DNA of 64,000 nucleotides from Chryseobacterium indologenes. GTDB lineage: Bacteria; Bacteroidota; Bacteroidia; Flavobacteriales; Weeksellaceae. Below are positions 8,365-17,066 of the stretch, piece by piece; within the stretch, counting starts at the first letter, position 1, and every line of letters begins with the position of its first letter. The stretch covers positions 1-64,000 of the forward strand of contig DJTE01000035.1 in the NCBI GenBank assembly GCA_002439165.1, read 5' to 3'. The notes beneath the pieces were generated by a model. That model searched no databases, was not told where the DNA came from, and was given only the letters and a program-made list of their open reading frames with translations. The position numbers were made by a program, and so were the translations under genes.

Positions 8365-8411
8365 TTCTGTGCTTTTAACTTTACAATCTGAATCTAAAAA
8401 TAACAAAAATT

Positions 8412-9368
8412 ATGAAAAGTAAAATTTTACTCATGCTTTATTTTTTAAGCTCGTTGTTTGCCAGCGGTCAAAATAATACAGTTCTTTTTCATGACAGTTT
8501 TGAAGAGTATCCGGACTGGATTTATTCCGGAGTTGGCAACTGGACCCTTACGGATTTGGATGCAGAAGATCAGATAGGAATTCTGGGGGTTAATTTCCCT
8601 GGTAATCAAATGCATGCTTTTGCCGGAAAAATTATTAACAGCACAACTGCCGTACCAGGTGTGGACCAAATTAATATTCCTAATATGAGAAACTTTGAAG
8701 CCAGAACAGGACAAAAAGCTTTAGGAATGTTTGCAGCACTGCTTCCTCCGAATAACGACTGGATCATCTCTCCTAAAATACAATTGGGTTCTCATGGAAA
8801 TAAGCTCTCATTTTATGTAAAATCATCTTATATGGACTATAATAAACATGAAAAGTTTGATGTCCTGATTTCAACAACAGATACTGACCCTCAAAGCTTC
8901 ACCGCTTTTCCAAAAGTGTATAACGGCGATTATTTCACCAACTCAGACTGGACTGAATTTGTGGTAGATCTTGATGCGTACAGCAATACAGAAGTCTATC
9001 TGGCCATTCATTATATTTCTGAGTTTTATGACAATCCGTTCTTCCCTACACATTTACAAAAACGGGCAGTCTGCCTCCTTTTGGATGATTTTACAGTAAC
9101 CACAGGATCCACATTAGGAACGAAAGAATATACAAAGGATAAAAAGACAAATGTTTATCCTAATCCTGTTAAAAACAACCTGTTTTTTCAGTCTGATGAA
9201 AAAATTCAGTCCATTAAGGTTTTTGATATGACCGGCAGGCTTGTATCTGAGAAAAGTATAAACTTCAAAGACCAGGCTATCGATCTCTCCATATTAAAAC
9301 CCGGAGCATACATTACTGAAATACAAAAAACAACGGGTACGGAACGCGTGAAAATCATAAAAGAATAA
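8412..9368 (+). CDS. T9SS cargo protein, cleaved-adhesin/choice-of-anchor J type
   Basis: A 318-residue secreted protein. The signal peptide ends near FASGQ. Residues about 25-230 look like a jelly-roll MAM-like choice-of-anchor J domain: DSFEEYPDW, NDWIISPKIQL, LSFYVKSSY and CLLLDDFTV are its usual signposts. The C-terminus (about 245-318) is a type A T9SS sorting domain: VYPNPVKNNL, IKVFDMTGRLV, LKPGAYITEI and a final KIIKE. The protein is therefore predicted to cross the outer membrane through the PorSS and be cleaved or anchored there. Divergent from the TPR regulator. Confidence 0.9.
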   Translation: MKSKILLMLYFLSSLFASGQNNTVLFHDSFEEYPDWIYSGVGNWTLTDLDAEDQIGILGVNFPGNQMHAFAGKIINSTTAVPGVDQINIPNMRNFEARTGQKALGMFAALLPPNNDWIISPKIQLGSHGNKLSFYVKSSYMDYNKHEKFDVLISTTDTDPQSFTAFPKVYNGDYFTNSDWTEFVVDLDAYSNTEVYLAIHYISEFYDNPFFPTHLQKRAVCLLLDDFTVTTGSTLGTKEYTKDKKTNVYPNPVKNNLFFQSDEKIQSIKVFDMTGRLVSEKSINFKDQAIDLSILKPGAYITEIQKTTGTERVKIIKE

Positions 9369-9400
9369 TTATCAGGAAGCCTTTAAACACAAGTGATAAA

Positions 9401-9445
9401 GCTAAAAGGTTCCTTGCATTGGTAAGGAACCTGCAGCTTTTATAA
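9401..9445 (+). terminator. Terminator after the T9SS gene
   Basis: AAGGTTCCTT and AAGGAACCT pair around GCATTGGT, and flanking AGCT and AGCT/TTTT extend the stem; a short T run follows. Confidence 0.7.
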
Positions 9446-9862
9446 AAAACAGAATTAGCTTAACCGGATTACTCTGCAGATAAAAACGCCTGTTCGCCAA
9501 TTCGACAGAACAGATGCGATTTTAATAAATTAACCTGATTTCGGGGTTAAAGTGTTTAAATGTAAAAGCCTGAAAGTTTATTAATTATATGGATTGAAAA
9601 CCTCCGGAGAACCAAATTAAATAAAATCAGGCCAATCCTGTTCCATCCTCCGGCTTTAAACCTGCATCTATCAGATATTCTTATCCTGAACCGAGGTTAA
9701 ATTAAAGATCAGAAACCATTTCACAATTTGTGGGTACTGCTTCTGAAACTGATTTATAAAACCGCGGATATTGCCAATTAAACAATATACGGGAATAGTG
9801 TGGCAAGAAATTAGCTTGATATAGGGTATCAGTTAAATCTATTCACCAAATACCACAAAGTC
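9446..9862. other. Intergenic stretch, mostly featureless
   Basis: No open frame longer than a few dozen codons and no tRNA-like fold. One small inverted repeat (TTAACC...GGGTTAA) lies near 9530-9550. The last 50 bases presumably hold the promoter of the small membrane protein, but I see no clean TAnnTTTG box. Confidence 0.4.
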
Positions 9863-10021
9863 ATGGAACCAAAAAAGAAAAACAAACCGAACAGTCTGGT
9901 CATTATTCTATTTGCCCTGATTGTTTTGATGATTATCATTTATTTTATATTGGTCACTTTTTTCCCTACCATTTTTGATCTTATGAATACAGGAGAAATA
10001 CAGCCGGTACCGGATAAGTAA
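9863..10021 (+). CDS. Small single-pass membrane protein (52 aa)
   Basis: An open frame of 52 codons from ATG 9863 to TAA 10021. It encodes a basic N-terminus (MEPKKKNKPNS), then one strongly hydrophobic helix of about 25 residues (from LVIILFALIVLM to ILVTFF) and a short acidic tail. The positive-inside rule gives N-in, C-out. It is followed directly by a convergent bidirectional terminator, which supports it being transcribed. I do not recognise the family; proteins of this size and shape are often missed by gene callers. Confidence 0.6.
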   Translation: MEPKKKNKPNSLVIILFALIVLMIIIYFILVTFFPTIFDLMNTGEIQPVPDK

Positions 10022-10040
10022 TGAGTGATAAGTAATAAAA
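10013..10040 (+). repeat. 7-bp period repeat at the stop codon of the small ORF
   Basis: GATAAGT-AATGAGT-GATAAGT-AATAAAA: imperfect heptads that begin within the stop codon region of the preceding ORF. Related arrays occur at 48670-48718 and 59575-59595. Confidence 0.55.
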
Positions 10041-10064
10041 AAGACGGCCTGGGCCGTCTTTTTC
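10038..10064. terminator. Bidirectional terminator
   Basis: AAAAAGACGGCC and GGCCGTCTTTTT form a long stem with A and T tracts on both sides, between the small plus-strand ORF and the minus-strand T9SS gene ending at 10085. Confidence 0.85.
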
Positions 10065-10084
10065 TATGATACAACAGATTATTT

Positions 10085-12052
10085 TTATTTTTTGATGGCT
10101 TTGATGGTCTGCTTAGATCCGTCTTTCATCTGTAATGTCACAAAATAAAGTCCCTGCTTCAGGTCCGCCAGATGAAGTGCAGAAGAAGGGTTCTCAACTG
10201 TTTTTACCAGTCTTCCTGAAACATCTGAAATAGAAACTGCTTTTACCAGTTCTATTTTTGAAATGTTCAGGACATCCGTGAACGGATTCGGGTATGCTTT
10301 CACTGCGTATTTAGCTTTAGCTGTTTCTGCCGTACCAAGAGCTCCTTTACTGATATTAATGGTAAACGGCCATTCCATATCATCTGTACTACTGCCGTAA
10401 TAGCCTACATTTACATAATAAACTGTTCCTGCAACAGTAGCTATGGAAGCTGTCTCGGTACCTCCGGAACCTTCATCATCTACTGATTCCTCACAGGAAA
10501 GATTATCACAGCTTCCGCTGTAAACCCCTAATTCCGGATCAAACGAACTTCCCGCCGGCATGGATACTGAAATATTATAAGTATCTCCGTCTCCTGTAAA
10601 GGTAAACCATGTACCATCATTCATCCCTCCGGAACAAACTTCAATAAATCCATCATTATTGGTTGTTCCGTTTGCATCAGCCTGGGTATAACTATAAGGG
10701 AATACTGTTGCTGCCAGTGCTCCGGAACAGGCATCATTGACCGGAGGAGGAGGTAATGTACCTACACAGATATTAAAACTCTGAGACCTGCCGGTTCCTC
10801 CATAGCTGTATACTCTTATGTAATAGGTATCTCCAGGTGTAAGACCATTAACCAGTGCCATTTCAGGATCTGAGCATAATACATCCGACAAATTGCCGCA
10901 TGCCCCGCTTAAAATCTGAAAATAAGTATCCGTGGAGCTGGAGCTTCCCGTCGAAACAATATTGGTAAGTGAAATCAGATGCGTGGAAGCGGTAGCCGTA
11001 AATTTATACCATACATCATCATCAGGATTTCCATAACAGGTCCCTGTGGGTACTCCGGAGTCCGTAGCCCCTAATGTATATCCGGCTACCGGGTTGCTGC
11101 ACTCGGCAGTAGGACTTACCGTTAATTCAACAGCACCTGCACATTCATCATTGGCTGGTGGAGGTGGAACAGTTGTGAATACCGTTTCTGAACAGCCGGC
11201 AGATTCTCCTCCGGGTCCTACTGAAACCACCTTAAGATAATAAGTCGTGTTGGGAGTCAGCGGTGTGGAAGGGGTAAAGCTTGCTGTTGCTGCCGATTGC
11301 TGGTTGACAATATTTGTTCCGCCTGGCGTAGTTCCTATGGATACTTTATAACTTTGTGCCCCCAATGGCTCATTCCAGACAATATTCGGAGATAGCGGAA
11401 CAAACTGTGCATTATTGGCAGGATAGGTCACCATAGGACATGCAGGTACAGAACTCAGAGTCAGCCCCTGAATGGTAATAACGGATTTATTTCCGCTTAA
11501 TGTTCCTCCTGCCGGATTTCCGGTATTAAAAGGATTATCATCGTTTCTGTAATAAAGAGAAGATCCGTCTACCGAAACATTATACACATAAAAAGCCTCA
11601 CTGAAACTATTGGAATCATATCCCTGCATATGTTCCTGAGCGGCCACTACCAGATTCTGGGTATTGTTGTAAGGAAAAGGAGTGGTAAAAGTAACTTCCA
11701 CTACTCCGTTGTTTTGGGTAACGTTTCCTGCATATACCTGTGTGAGATTAGCAACCGGAATCCAGTCACTGCCTGAGGTAAAGTTTACTTTTGAAGTATG
11801 TCCCAGATAGACCGTCCAATCAGATGAATTGGTAATAACTGCATTGGGCTTCAGGTAAAATTTAAGCCCGGTGATATTACCTGCCGCATTGGCATTGATT
11901 TCCTGCTTCGTAAAAATCTGCTGAACATAAGAATATCCGTAATAAGTACTTATGGGAGCAGTGCCTACATTCGTACTTCCTGTGCCCAGTTCGATCTGGG
12001 CGTTCATGATCATGCTTAACATTAAGAAACATGAAAATAGAAGTTTTTTCAT
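10085..12052 (-). CDS. T9SS cargo protein with FnIII and one adhesin module
   Basis: A 655-residue secreted protein. Signal peptide ends at MNAQ. An N-terminal domain (about 20-200) is of the kind that precedes fibronectin repeats in flavobacterial proteins (GYSYVQQIFTKQEI, then ANAAGNITGLKFYL). Residues about 205-295 form a fibronectin type III-like domain (PNIVWNEPLGAQSYKVSIG, LTPNTTYYLKV). One copy of a pre-peptidase C-terminal-like beta module follows (about 302-435: NDECAGAVELT, ATDSG, DDVWYKFTA, YYIRVYSY), then a divergent terminal module (NDACSGALAAT, DGTWFTFTG, YYVNVGYY) and a type A sorting domain (AYPNPFTDVLNI, VSISDVSGRLVK, LKQGLYFVTL). First of four similar minus-strand cargo genes; each has its own terminator. 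Confidence 0.9.
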   Translation of the reverse strand: MKKLLFSCFLMLSMIMNAQIELGTGSTNVGTAPISTYYGYSYVQQIFTKQEINANAAGNITGLKFYLKPNAVITNSSDWTVYLGHTSKVNFTSGSDWIPVANLTQVYAGNVTQNNGVVEVTFTTPFPYNNTQNLVVAAQEHMQGYDSNSFSEAFYVYNVSVDGSSLYYRNDDNPFNTGNPAGGTLSGNKSVITIQGLTLSSVPACPMVTYPANNAQFVPLSPNIVWNEPLGAQSYKVSIGTTPGGTNIVNQQSAATASFTPSTPLTPNTTYYLKVVSVGPGGESAGCSETVFTTVPPPPANDECAGAVELTVSPTAECSNPVAGYTLGATDSGVPTGTCYGNPDDDVWYKFTATASTHLISLTNIVSTGSSSSTDTYFQILSGACGNLSDVLCSDPEMALVNGLTPGDTYYIRVYSYGGTGRSQSFNICVGTLPPPPVNDACSGALAATVFPYSYTQADANGTTNNDGFIEVCSGGMNDGTWFTFTGDGDTYNISVSMPAGSSFDPELGVYSGSCDNLSCEESVDDEGSGGTETASIATVAGTVYYVNVGYYGSSTDDMEWPFTINISKGALGTAETAKAKYAVKAYPNPFTDVLNISKIELVKAVSISDVSGRLVKTVENPSSALHLADLKQGLYFVTLQMKDGSKQTIKAIKK

Positions 12053-12378
12053 AAATTAGTATACTTTAGTGTTTAAGCAACTAATTTAGAAATATTTAAA
12101 CTAAATAATTAATTTAAATTAAAAAAATAAACCATTTAAATGATTTTTTATTTTTTCACAAATCAATGAAAAAATAATATTTCTCCACAAATTGATATTT
12201 TCATCAAAGAAAAACCTCATGTCTATTGGATGACAGAACAGTCTCTATCGAATGTTCATTCTATAAATACCGGTCTTAACCTATATAAAAAAAGAAAATG
12301 TATCACAACTAAACGATGTGGGTTAAGAATCGCTTAGCCGAAAACCCTCCTCGTATAGGGATACAGGAAAACTCCATA
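12053..12378. other. Intergenic region upstream of gene 10085-12052
   Basis: AT-rich, especially 12100-12180. It must contain the promoter of the gene to its left. I found no supported ORF or RNA. Two related 11-mers (TCTATTGGATG and TCTATCGAATG) occur near 12220-12255, of unknown meaning. Confidence 0.35.
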
Positions 12379-12416
12379 AAAAAGGCCGTTTTCACGAGTT
12401 GTGAGACGGCCTCTAT
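12379..12416 (-). terminator. Terminator of gene 12436-14832
   Basis: AGGCCGT...CAC-GAGTT-GTG...ACGGCCT hairpin; on the minus strand it is followed by a run of T (TTTTTTTATGG). Confidence 0.75.
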
Positions 12417-12435
12417 TCTGTTAAAAACTGAAATA

Positions 12436-14832
12436 CTATTTTCTGATTACTTTCACGGTCTGCCTTGAACCGTCTTTCATATTCAAAATAACCAGATACA
12501 TTCCCTGTTTTAAATCTCCCAAATGAAGCACAGAGGATGGTGTCACTATATTTTTCACCTGTTTTCCAGACATATCAGAAATAGTAATGGACTGTATTTT
12601 TGAGATATCTGTAATATTCAGCACTTCTGTAAACGGATTGGGATATACTTTGACTTTATTCTTTTCCGCAGAAACTTCTGAAGTTCCGAGAGAATTATTA
12701 CTGATCGTAATCGTAAATGTTCCTTCCAGCTCATCCGAAGTACTACTATAATGTCCTACATTTACATAATATACAGTTCCTGCCACCGTAGAAACAGAAA
12801 CCGTTTCTCCTTCTCCCATCGCTCCTTCATCCATTGTTACCTCGCATGTCAGGTTATCACAGCTGCCACTATACACGCCCATTTCAGGATCAAAAGTGCT
12901 TCCGGCAGGTACAGTAACCGAAATGTCAAAAGGGTTTCCGTTTCCTGTAAATGTAAACCAGGTTCCGTCATTCATTCCACCGCTTGCACAGGTTTCAATA
13001 AAACCATTATTATTGGTAGCCCCTGCCGCATCCGATTGGGTATAGCTGTAAGGGAATGATGTTGCAGCTAAAGCTCCTGAGCAGGCATCATTTACAGGGG
13101 GTGGAGGAACGGTTCCTATACAGATATCAAAAGTAACAAATCCGTCAAGATCTCCAAACACCCGTATATAGTAGGTTGCTCCGGGAATTAATCCGGTGAG
13201 AACCGGACTGTCTCCATAATTCGAACACACCATGCTGGAAAGGGTTCCGCACGAGCCGCTGAAAACCTCAAATATAGGAATGCTATCGCCTAAAACAGAT
13301 CCAATATTACTTAAAGAAATGACGTGAGAAGTTCCTGTTGCAGTAAACTTATACCAGACATCATCATCCGGCTCACCATCACAAGAGGTAATACCGGAAT
13401 CGGTAGCGCTCACCGTACTTCCTGAGAGTTTACTGCCACAGTTCATATCCGGATTTACCATTAATGCTATTGCTCCGGTACATTCATCGTTGGCTGGAGG
13501 TGGTGGAAAGTTTCCTATACAGATATCAAAGAAAATATGCCCAATTTCACTATCAAACACCCGTATATAATAGGTTTCTCCGGGAGTCAACCCGGTAAGT
13601 ATTTTAACGGTGCCATAATCTGAGCATGAAATACTGGTAAGGGTTCCACACGAGCCACTGAAGACTTCAAAGATAGGACCGGCATACCCCAAAACAGATT
13701 CAATATTGCTCAAAGTGATAACATGAGAAGTTTCAACTGCTGTAAACTGATACCAGACATCATCCTTTGCTTCAGCTACACAAGCCACAATACCCGAGTC
13801 AGTAGCACTTATATTATTTCCCGACAGCTTGTTGCCACAGTTCAAATCCGGATTTACAGCTAATGTTATTGCTCCGGTACATTCATCATTGACTGGAGGA
13901 GGTGGAAGAGTTCTCACGCAGATATCAAAAGTATTATATCCGTAATCATGACTGTATATTCTGATATAATAAGCTTCTCCCGGAGTAAGCCCATTTACAG
14001 CAATTACAGAATCATCATCGGAACAGGAAATACTGGTTAATGCACCGCATGAACCGCTGAAGATCTCAAAAACAAGACTATCATATCCAATAACAGAATT
14101 GCTATTGCTGATTGAAATTACATGAGAAGCCTGCACTGCTGTAAATTTGTACCATACATCATCATCGGATTCTCCATGACAGGGATCTACGCCTGAATCT
14201 GTTGCACCGAATGTAGTGCCTGAAAGTTTACTCCCGCAATTCATATCCGAGTTTATCGTTAACGCTATTGCTCCGGAACATTCATCATTGGACGGAGGAG
14301 GAGGTAAAGTTCCCACGCAAATATTGAAGCTCTGGGCCATTCCTCCCCCATAATAACTGTAAACCCTGATGTAATAGGTTTCTCCAACAGTAAGTCCTGT
14401 AACTATATCTTCATCAGGGTCTGAACACTTTATACTTGTTAAGTTTCCACAGGCTCCGCTTAATACCTGAAAATAAGTATCAGTAGAAAAAGGACTTCCT
14501 ACTGAAACCACATTTTTAAGTGAAATCATATGAGCTGAAGCAGTCGCTGTAAATTTATACCAGACATCACCATCAGGATTTCCATCACAGGGACTTGCAG
14601 CAAGACCAGAATCTGTTGCGTTTAAAGTGGTTCCCGCTGTAAGCACACCACAATTCAGATCTGGATTTACTGTAAGAAGAACTGCATTCTCACAGTTGTC
14701 ATTAGCCGGAGGATTCCAGGCTTTATTTCGTTCACCGGGTTCCTTTTTCTCAAAGGACAATGTACCTATCTCTACCTCAGCATGTAAGATTATACTTACC
14801 GGCAGTAAGCACCAAAGTAAAATTCGTTTCAT
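12436..14832 (-). CDS. T9SS cargo protein with four tandem adhesin modules
   Basis: A 798-residue secreted protein. A signal peptide (ending near LHAE) is followed by four tandem beta modules of about 133 residues, each opening with a PPxNDxC segment and containing ATDSG, DDVWYKFTA, an FxxxSGxCGxLxSxxCSD segment and ETYYIRVxS. A fifth, divergent terminal module (NDACSGALAAT) and a type A T9SS sorting domain (VYPNPFTEVLNI, ITISDMSGKQVK, LKQGMYLVIL) complete it. At DNA level the module boundaries fall at about 14696, 14281, 13882, 13483 and 13086, a period near 399 bp. Individual modules resemble bacterial pre-peptidase C-terminal or lectin-like folds; a surface adhesion role is inference. Paralogue of its two neighbours. 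Confidence 0.9.
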   Translation of the reverse strand: MKRILLWCLLPVSIILHAEVEIGTLSFEKKEPGERNKAWNPPANDNCENAVLLTVNPDLNCGVLTAGTTLNATDSGLAASPCDGNPDGDVWYKFTATASAHMISLKNVVSVGSPFSTDTYFQVLSGACGNLTSIKCSDPDEDIVTGLTVGETYYIRVYSYYGGGMAQSFNICVGTLPPPPSNDECSGAIALTINSDMNCGSKLSGTTFGATDSGVDPCHGESDDDVWYKFTAVQASHVISISNSNSVIGYDSLVFEIFSGSCGALTSISCSDDDSVIAVNGLTPGEAYYIRIYSHDYGYNTFDICVRTLPPPPVNDECTGAITLAVNPDLNCGNKLSGNNISATDSGIVACVAEAKDDVWYQFTAVETSHVITLSNIESVLGYAGPIFEVFSGSCGTLTSISCSDYGTVKILTGLTPGETYYIRVFDSEIGHIFFDICIGNFPPPPANDECTGAIALMVNPDMNCGSKLSGSTVSATDSGITSCDGEPDDDVWYKFTATGTSHVISLSNIGSVLGDSIPIFEVFSGSCGTLSSMVCSNYGDSPVLTGLIPGATYYIRVFGDLDGFVTFDICIGTVPPPPVNDACSGALAATSFPYSYTQSDAAGATNNNGFIETCASGGMNDGTWFTFTGNGNPFDISVTVPAGSTFDPEMGVYSGSCDNLTCEVTMDEGAMGEGETVSVSTVAGTVYYVNVGHYSSTSDELEGTFTITISNNSLGTSEVSAEKNKVKVYPNPFTEVLNITDISKIQSITISDMSGKQVKNIVTPSSVLHLGDLKQGMYLVILNMKDGSRQTVKVIRK
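13086..14700 (-). repeat. Tandem ~399-bp coding repeats
   Basis: Four consecutive copies of a ~399-bp module inside the T9SS gene, recognisable by the repeating PPP-NDEC boundary coding sequence and the TTTATACCA-CATCATC block that encodes DDVWYKF on the minus strand. Confidence 0.8.
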
Positions 14833-14890
14833 AATAATTATAATTTAATTCCGTCAGTTAAATTAATAATAATTACGCATAGTTTATAAA

Positions 14891-14920
14891 AAAATACCAG
14901 CCTTTAGGGCTGATATTTAT
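14891..14920 (-). terminator. Terminator of gene 14949-16952
   Basis: ATACCAGCC-TTTA-GGGCTGATAT hairpin preceded on the plus strand by seven A, giving a T-tract on the minus strand. Confidence 0.7.
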
Positions 14921-14948
14921 CAAATAATCAAAAATAACTGATTTTATA

Positions 14949-16952
14949 CTATTTTTTAATAACTTTAATCGTTTGCATTGATCCATCTTTCATTTTTAAC
15001 GAAATAAAATACATTCCCTGTTTTAAATCTCCCAAATGAAGTACAGAAGATGGTGCAGCTATATTTTTCACCTGTCTTCCGGAACTGTCAGAAACAGTGA
15101 TGGACTGTACTTTTGAAATATCTGTAATATTAAGTGTTTCGCTAAACGGATTCGGATATGCCCTGATCTTCTCTTTTTCCACGGACACTTCTGAAGTTCC
15201 GAGAGAACCGTTTTTAATTGCAATGGTAAAGGCTCCTTCCATATTATCCGATGAACTGCTGTAATGGCCTACGTTCACATAATAAACGGTTCCGGCCGTT
15301 GTAGGAACAGAAATGGTTTCCGCTCCTCCTGAGCCTCCCAGATCCGCAGTTCCCACGCATTCCAGGTTCCCACAGCTTCCACTGTATACCCCGATCTCAG
15401 GATCAAAGCTACTTCCTGAAGGTAAGGTAACCGAAATATCAAAAGTATTCCCGTTGCCTGTAAATGTAAACCATGTTCCGTCATTCATTCCACTACCTGT
15501 ACAGGTCTCAATAAACCCGTCATTATTGGTAGCTCCTGCCGCATCCGTCTGAGTATAGCTATAAGGGAATGCTGTTGCAGCCAAAGCTCCTGAACACGCA
15601 TCATTGGCCGGTGCGGGAGGCAGCGTCCCTATGCATATATCAAAGGTAATCCTCTCATCATAACTGCTGAATACCCTGATGTAATAAGTTTCTCCCGGAG
15701 TAAGCCCGCTCACAACCTGATAGTCTTCATAATCTGAACATACGATATTGGTAAGTGTGCCGCACGAACCGCTGAACACCTCAAAAAGAGCTCCGTCATA
15801 TCCGCTGAGGGTATTAACATTACTTACGGTAACAACATGAGATTCACCTGTTGCTGTAAATTTATACCATACATCATCATCCGGTTCACCATCACAAGGA
15901 TCAACCCCCGAATCCGTGGCTTCCACAGTATGTCCTGACATTTTACTGCCGCAGTTCATATCCGGATTTACCGTTAATGTTACCGCTCCTGAACATTCAT
16001 CGTTCACAGGAGCAACTACGGGAAGTGTGCCTATACAGAGATCAAAAGTAACATATCCGTCCTCATCTCCGAATACCCGTACATAGTAGGTTTCTCCGGG
16101 AGTTAATCCGGTAAATACGCGAGAACTTTCATACTCTGAGCATCCGATACTGGACAAAGTTCCGCATGCTCCGCTAAATACTTCAAAAATTGGATAATCA
16201 TAACCAAAAATAGAATCCGTGTTGCTCAGTGAGACAATGTGAGAAGTCCCTACTGCAGTAAACTTATACCAAACATCGTCATCAGGCAGGCCTTCTTCAC
16301 ACGGATCAACCCCCGAATCGGTAGCCCCCATTGTAGTTCCGGACGTTTTATTACCGCAAAACAGATCTGCATTCACAGTCAGGGTTACTGCTCCTGAACA
16401 ATCGTCATTTGCAGGAGGTGAAGGAAGCATTCCTACACAGATATTAAAATTCTGAGCCCTACCCTCTCCGTAATAACTGTAAACCCTGATGTAATAAGTT
16501 TCTCCCACAGTAAGCTCTCTCACAATGTTTTCTTCAGGATCTGAGCATTCAATACTGGTGAGGTTACCACAGGTTCCGCTAAACACCTGGAAATACATAT
16601 CTGTTGAATTCTCGCTTCCTACCGAAACGATATTTCTGAGAGAGATGACATGAGTGGAAGCTGTTGCTGTAAATTTATACCAGACATCATCATCAGGATT
16701 TCCGTAGCAGGTATCAGGATCCCAGCCTGAATCCGTAGCATCCAGGGTTGTTCCCGCAACAGAAACACTACAATTCATATCTGAATTCACAGTAAGCTGT
16801 ACTGCATTCTCACAATCATCATTAGCCGGAGGGTTCCATGCTTTATTCCGGGCCTTAAATTCTTTCTTATCCGGAGAGAGATTTCCTGTCTCTACCCGGG
16901 CATTCATGGATATACTTATCAGAAGCATACTCCAAAATAAAATTCTTTTCAT
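14949..16952 (-). CDS. T9SS cargo protein with three tandem adhesin modules
   Basis: A 667-residue secreted protein, closely related to the 798-residue neighbour: near-identical signal peptide and start of the mature protein (KAWNPPANDDCENAV), three tandem ~133-residue modules (boundaries near 16816, 16403 and 16003), then the divergent terminal module from about 15599, and a type A sorting domain (AYPNPFSETLNI, ITVSDSSGRQVK, LKQGMYFISL). The modules are rich in acidic residues (PDDDVWYKF), suggesting calcium binding, which is inference. The single-module difference from the neighbour suggests expansion and contraction by recombination. Confidence 0.9.
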   Translation of the reverse strand: MKRILFWSMLLISISMNARVETGNLSPDKKEFKARNKAWNPPANDDCENAVQLTVNSDMNCSVSVAGTTLDATDSGWDPDTCYGNPDDDVWYKFTATASTHVISLRNIVSVGSENSTDMYFQVFSGTCGNLTSIECSDPEENIVRELTVGETYYIRVYSYYGEGRAQNFNICVGMLPSPPANDDCSGAVTLTVNADLFCGNKTSGTTMGATDSGVDPCEEGLPDDDVWYKFTAVGTSHIVSLSNTDSIFGYDYPIFEVFSGACGTLSSIGCSEYESSRVFTGLTPGETYYVRVFGDEDGYVTFDLCIGTLPVVAPVNDECSGAVTLTVNPDMNCGSKMSGHTVEATDSGVDPCDGEPDDDVWYKFTATGESHVVTVSNVNTLSGYDGALFEVFSGSCGTLTNIVCSDYEDYQVVSGLTPGETYYIRVFSSYDERITFDICIGTLPPAPANDACSGALAATAFPYSYTQTDAAGATNNDGFIETCTGSGMNDGTWFTFTGNGNTFDISVTLPSGSSFDPEIGVYSGSCGNLECVGTADLGGSGGAETISVPTTAGTVYYVNVGHYSSSSDNMEGAFTIAIKNGSLGTSEVSVEKEKIRAYPNPFSETLNITDISKVQSITVSDSSGRQVKNIAAPSSVLHLGDLKQGMYFISLKMKDGSMQTIKVIKK

Positions 16953-17013
16953 ATTATTTTTAAGTTTAAATTTTTCGTTAAATTAATAATTTATTTGAAT
17001 ATATCGTAAAAAA

Positions 17014-17038
17014 AATAGCGACCCATTAGGCCGCTATT
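17014..17038 (-). terminator. Terminator of gene 17067-20540
   Basis: AATAGCG and CGCTATT arms; a run of A on the plus side gives a T-tract on the minus strand. Confidence 0.65.
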
Positions 17039-17066
17039 CATAAAACACTGATTAATACTAAAAAAT

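Noticed and set aside
8365..8406. Fourteen extra codons at the start of the TPR regulator
   Set aside because: First codon is TTG; the ATG at 8364 is the more usual initiator and the extension has no family support.
9446..9862. Possible tRNA or small RNA in the gap
   Set aside because: No cloverleaf and no conserved RNA motif; only one short inverted repeat.
13086..16820. CRISPR-like repetition in the T9SS genes
   Set aside because: The repeats are ~400-bp coding modules, not short repeats with unique spacers.
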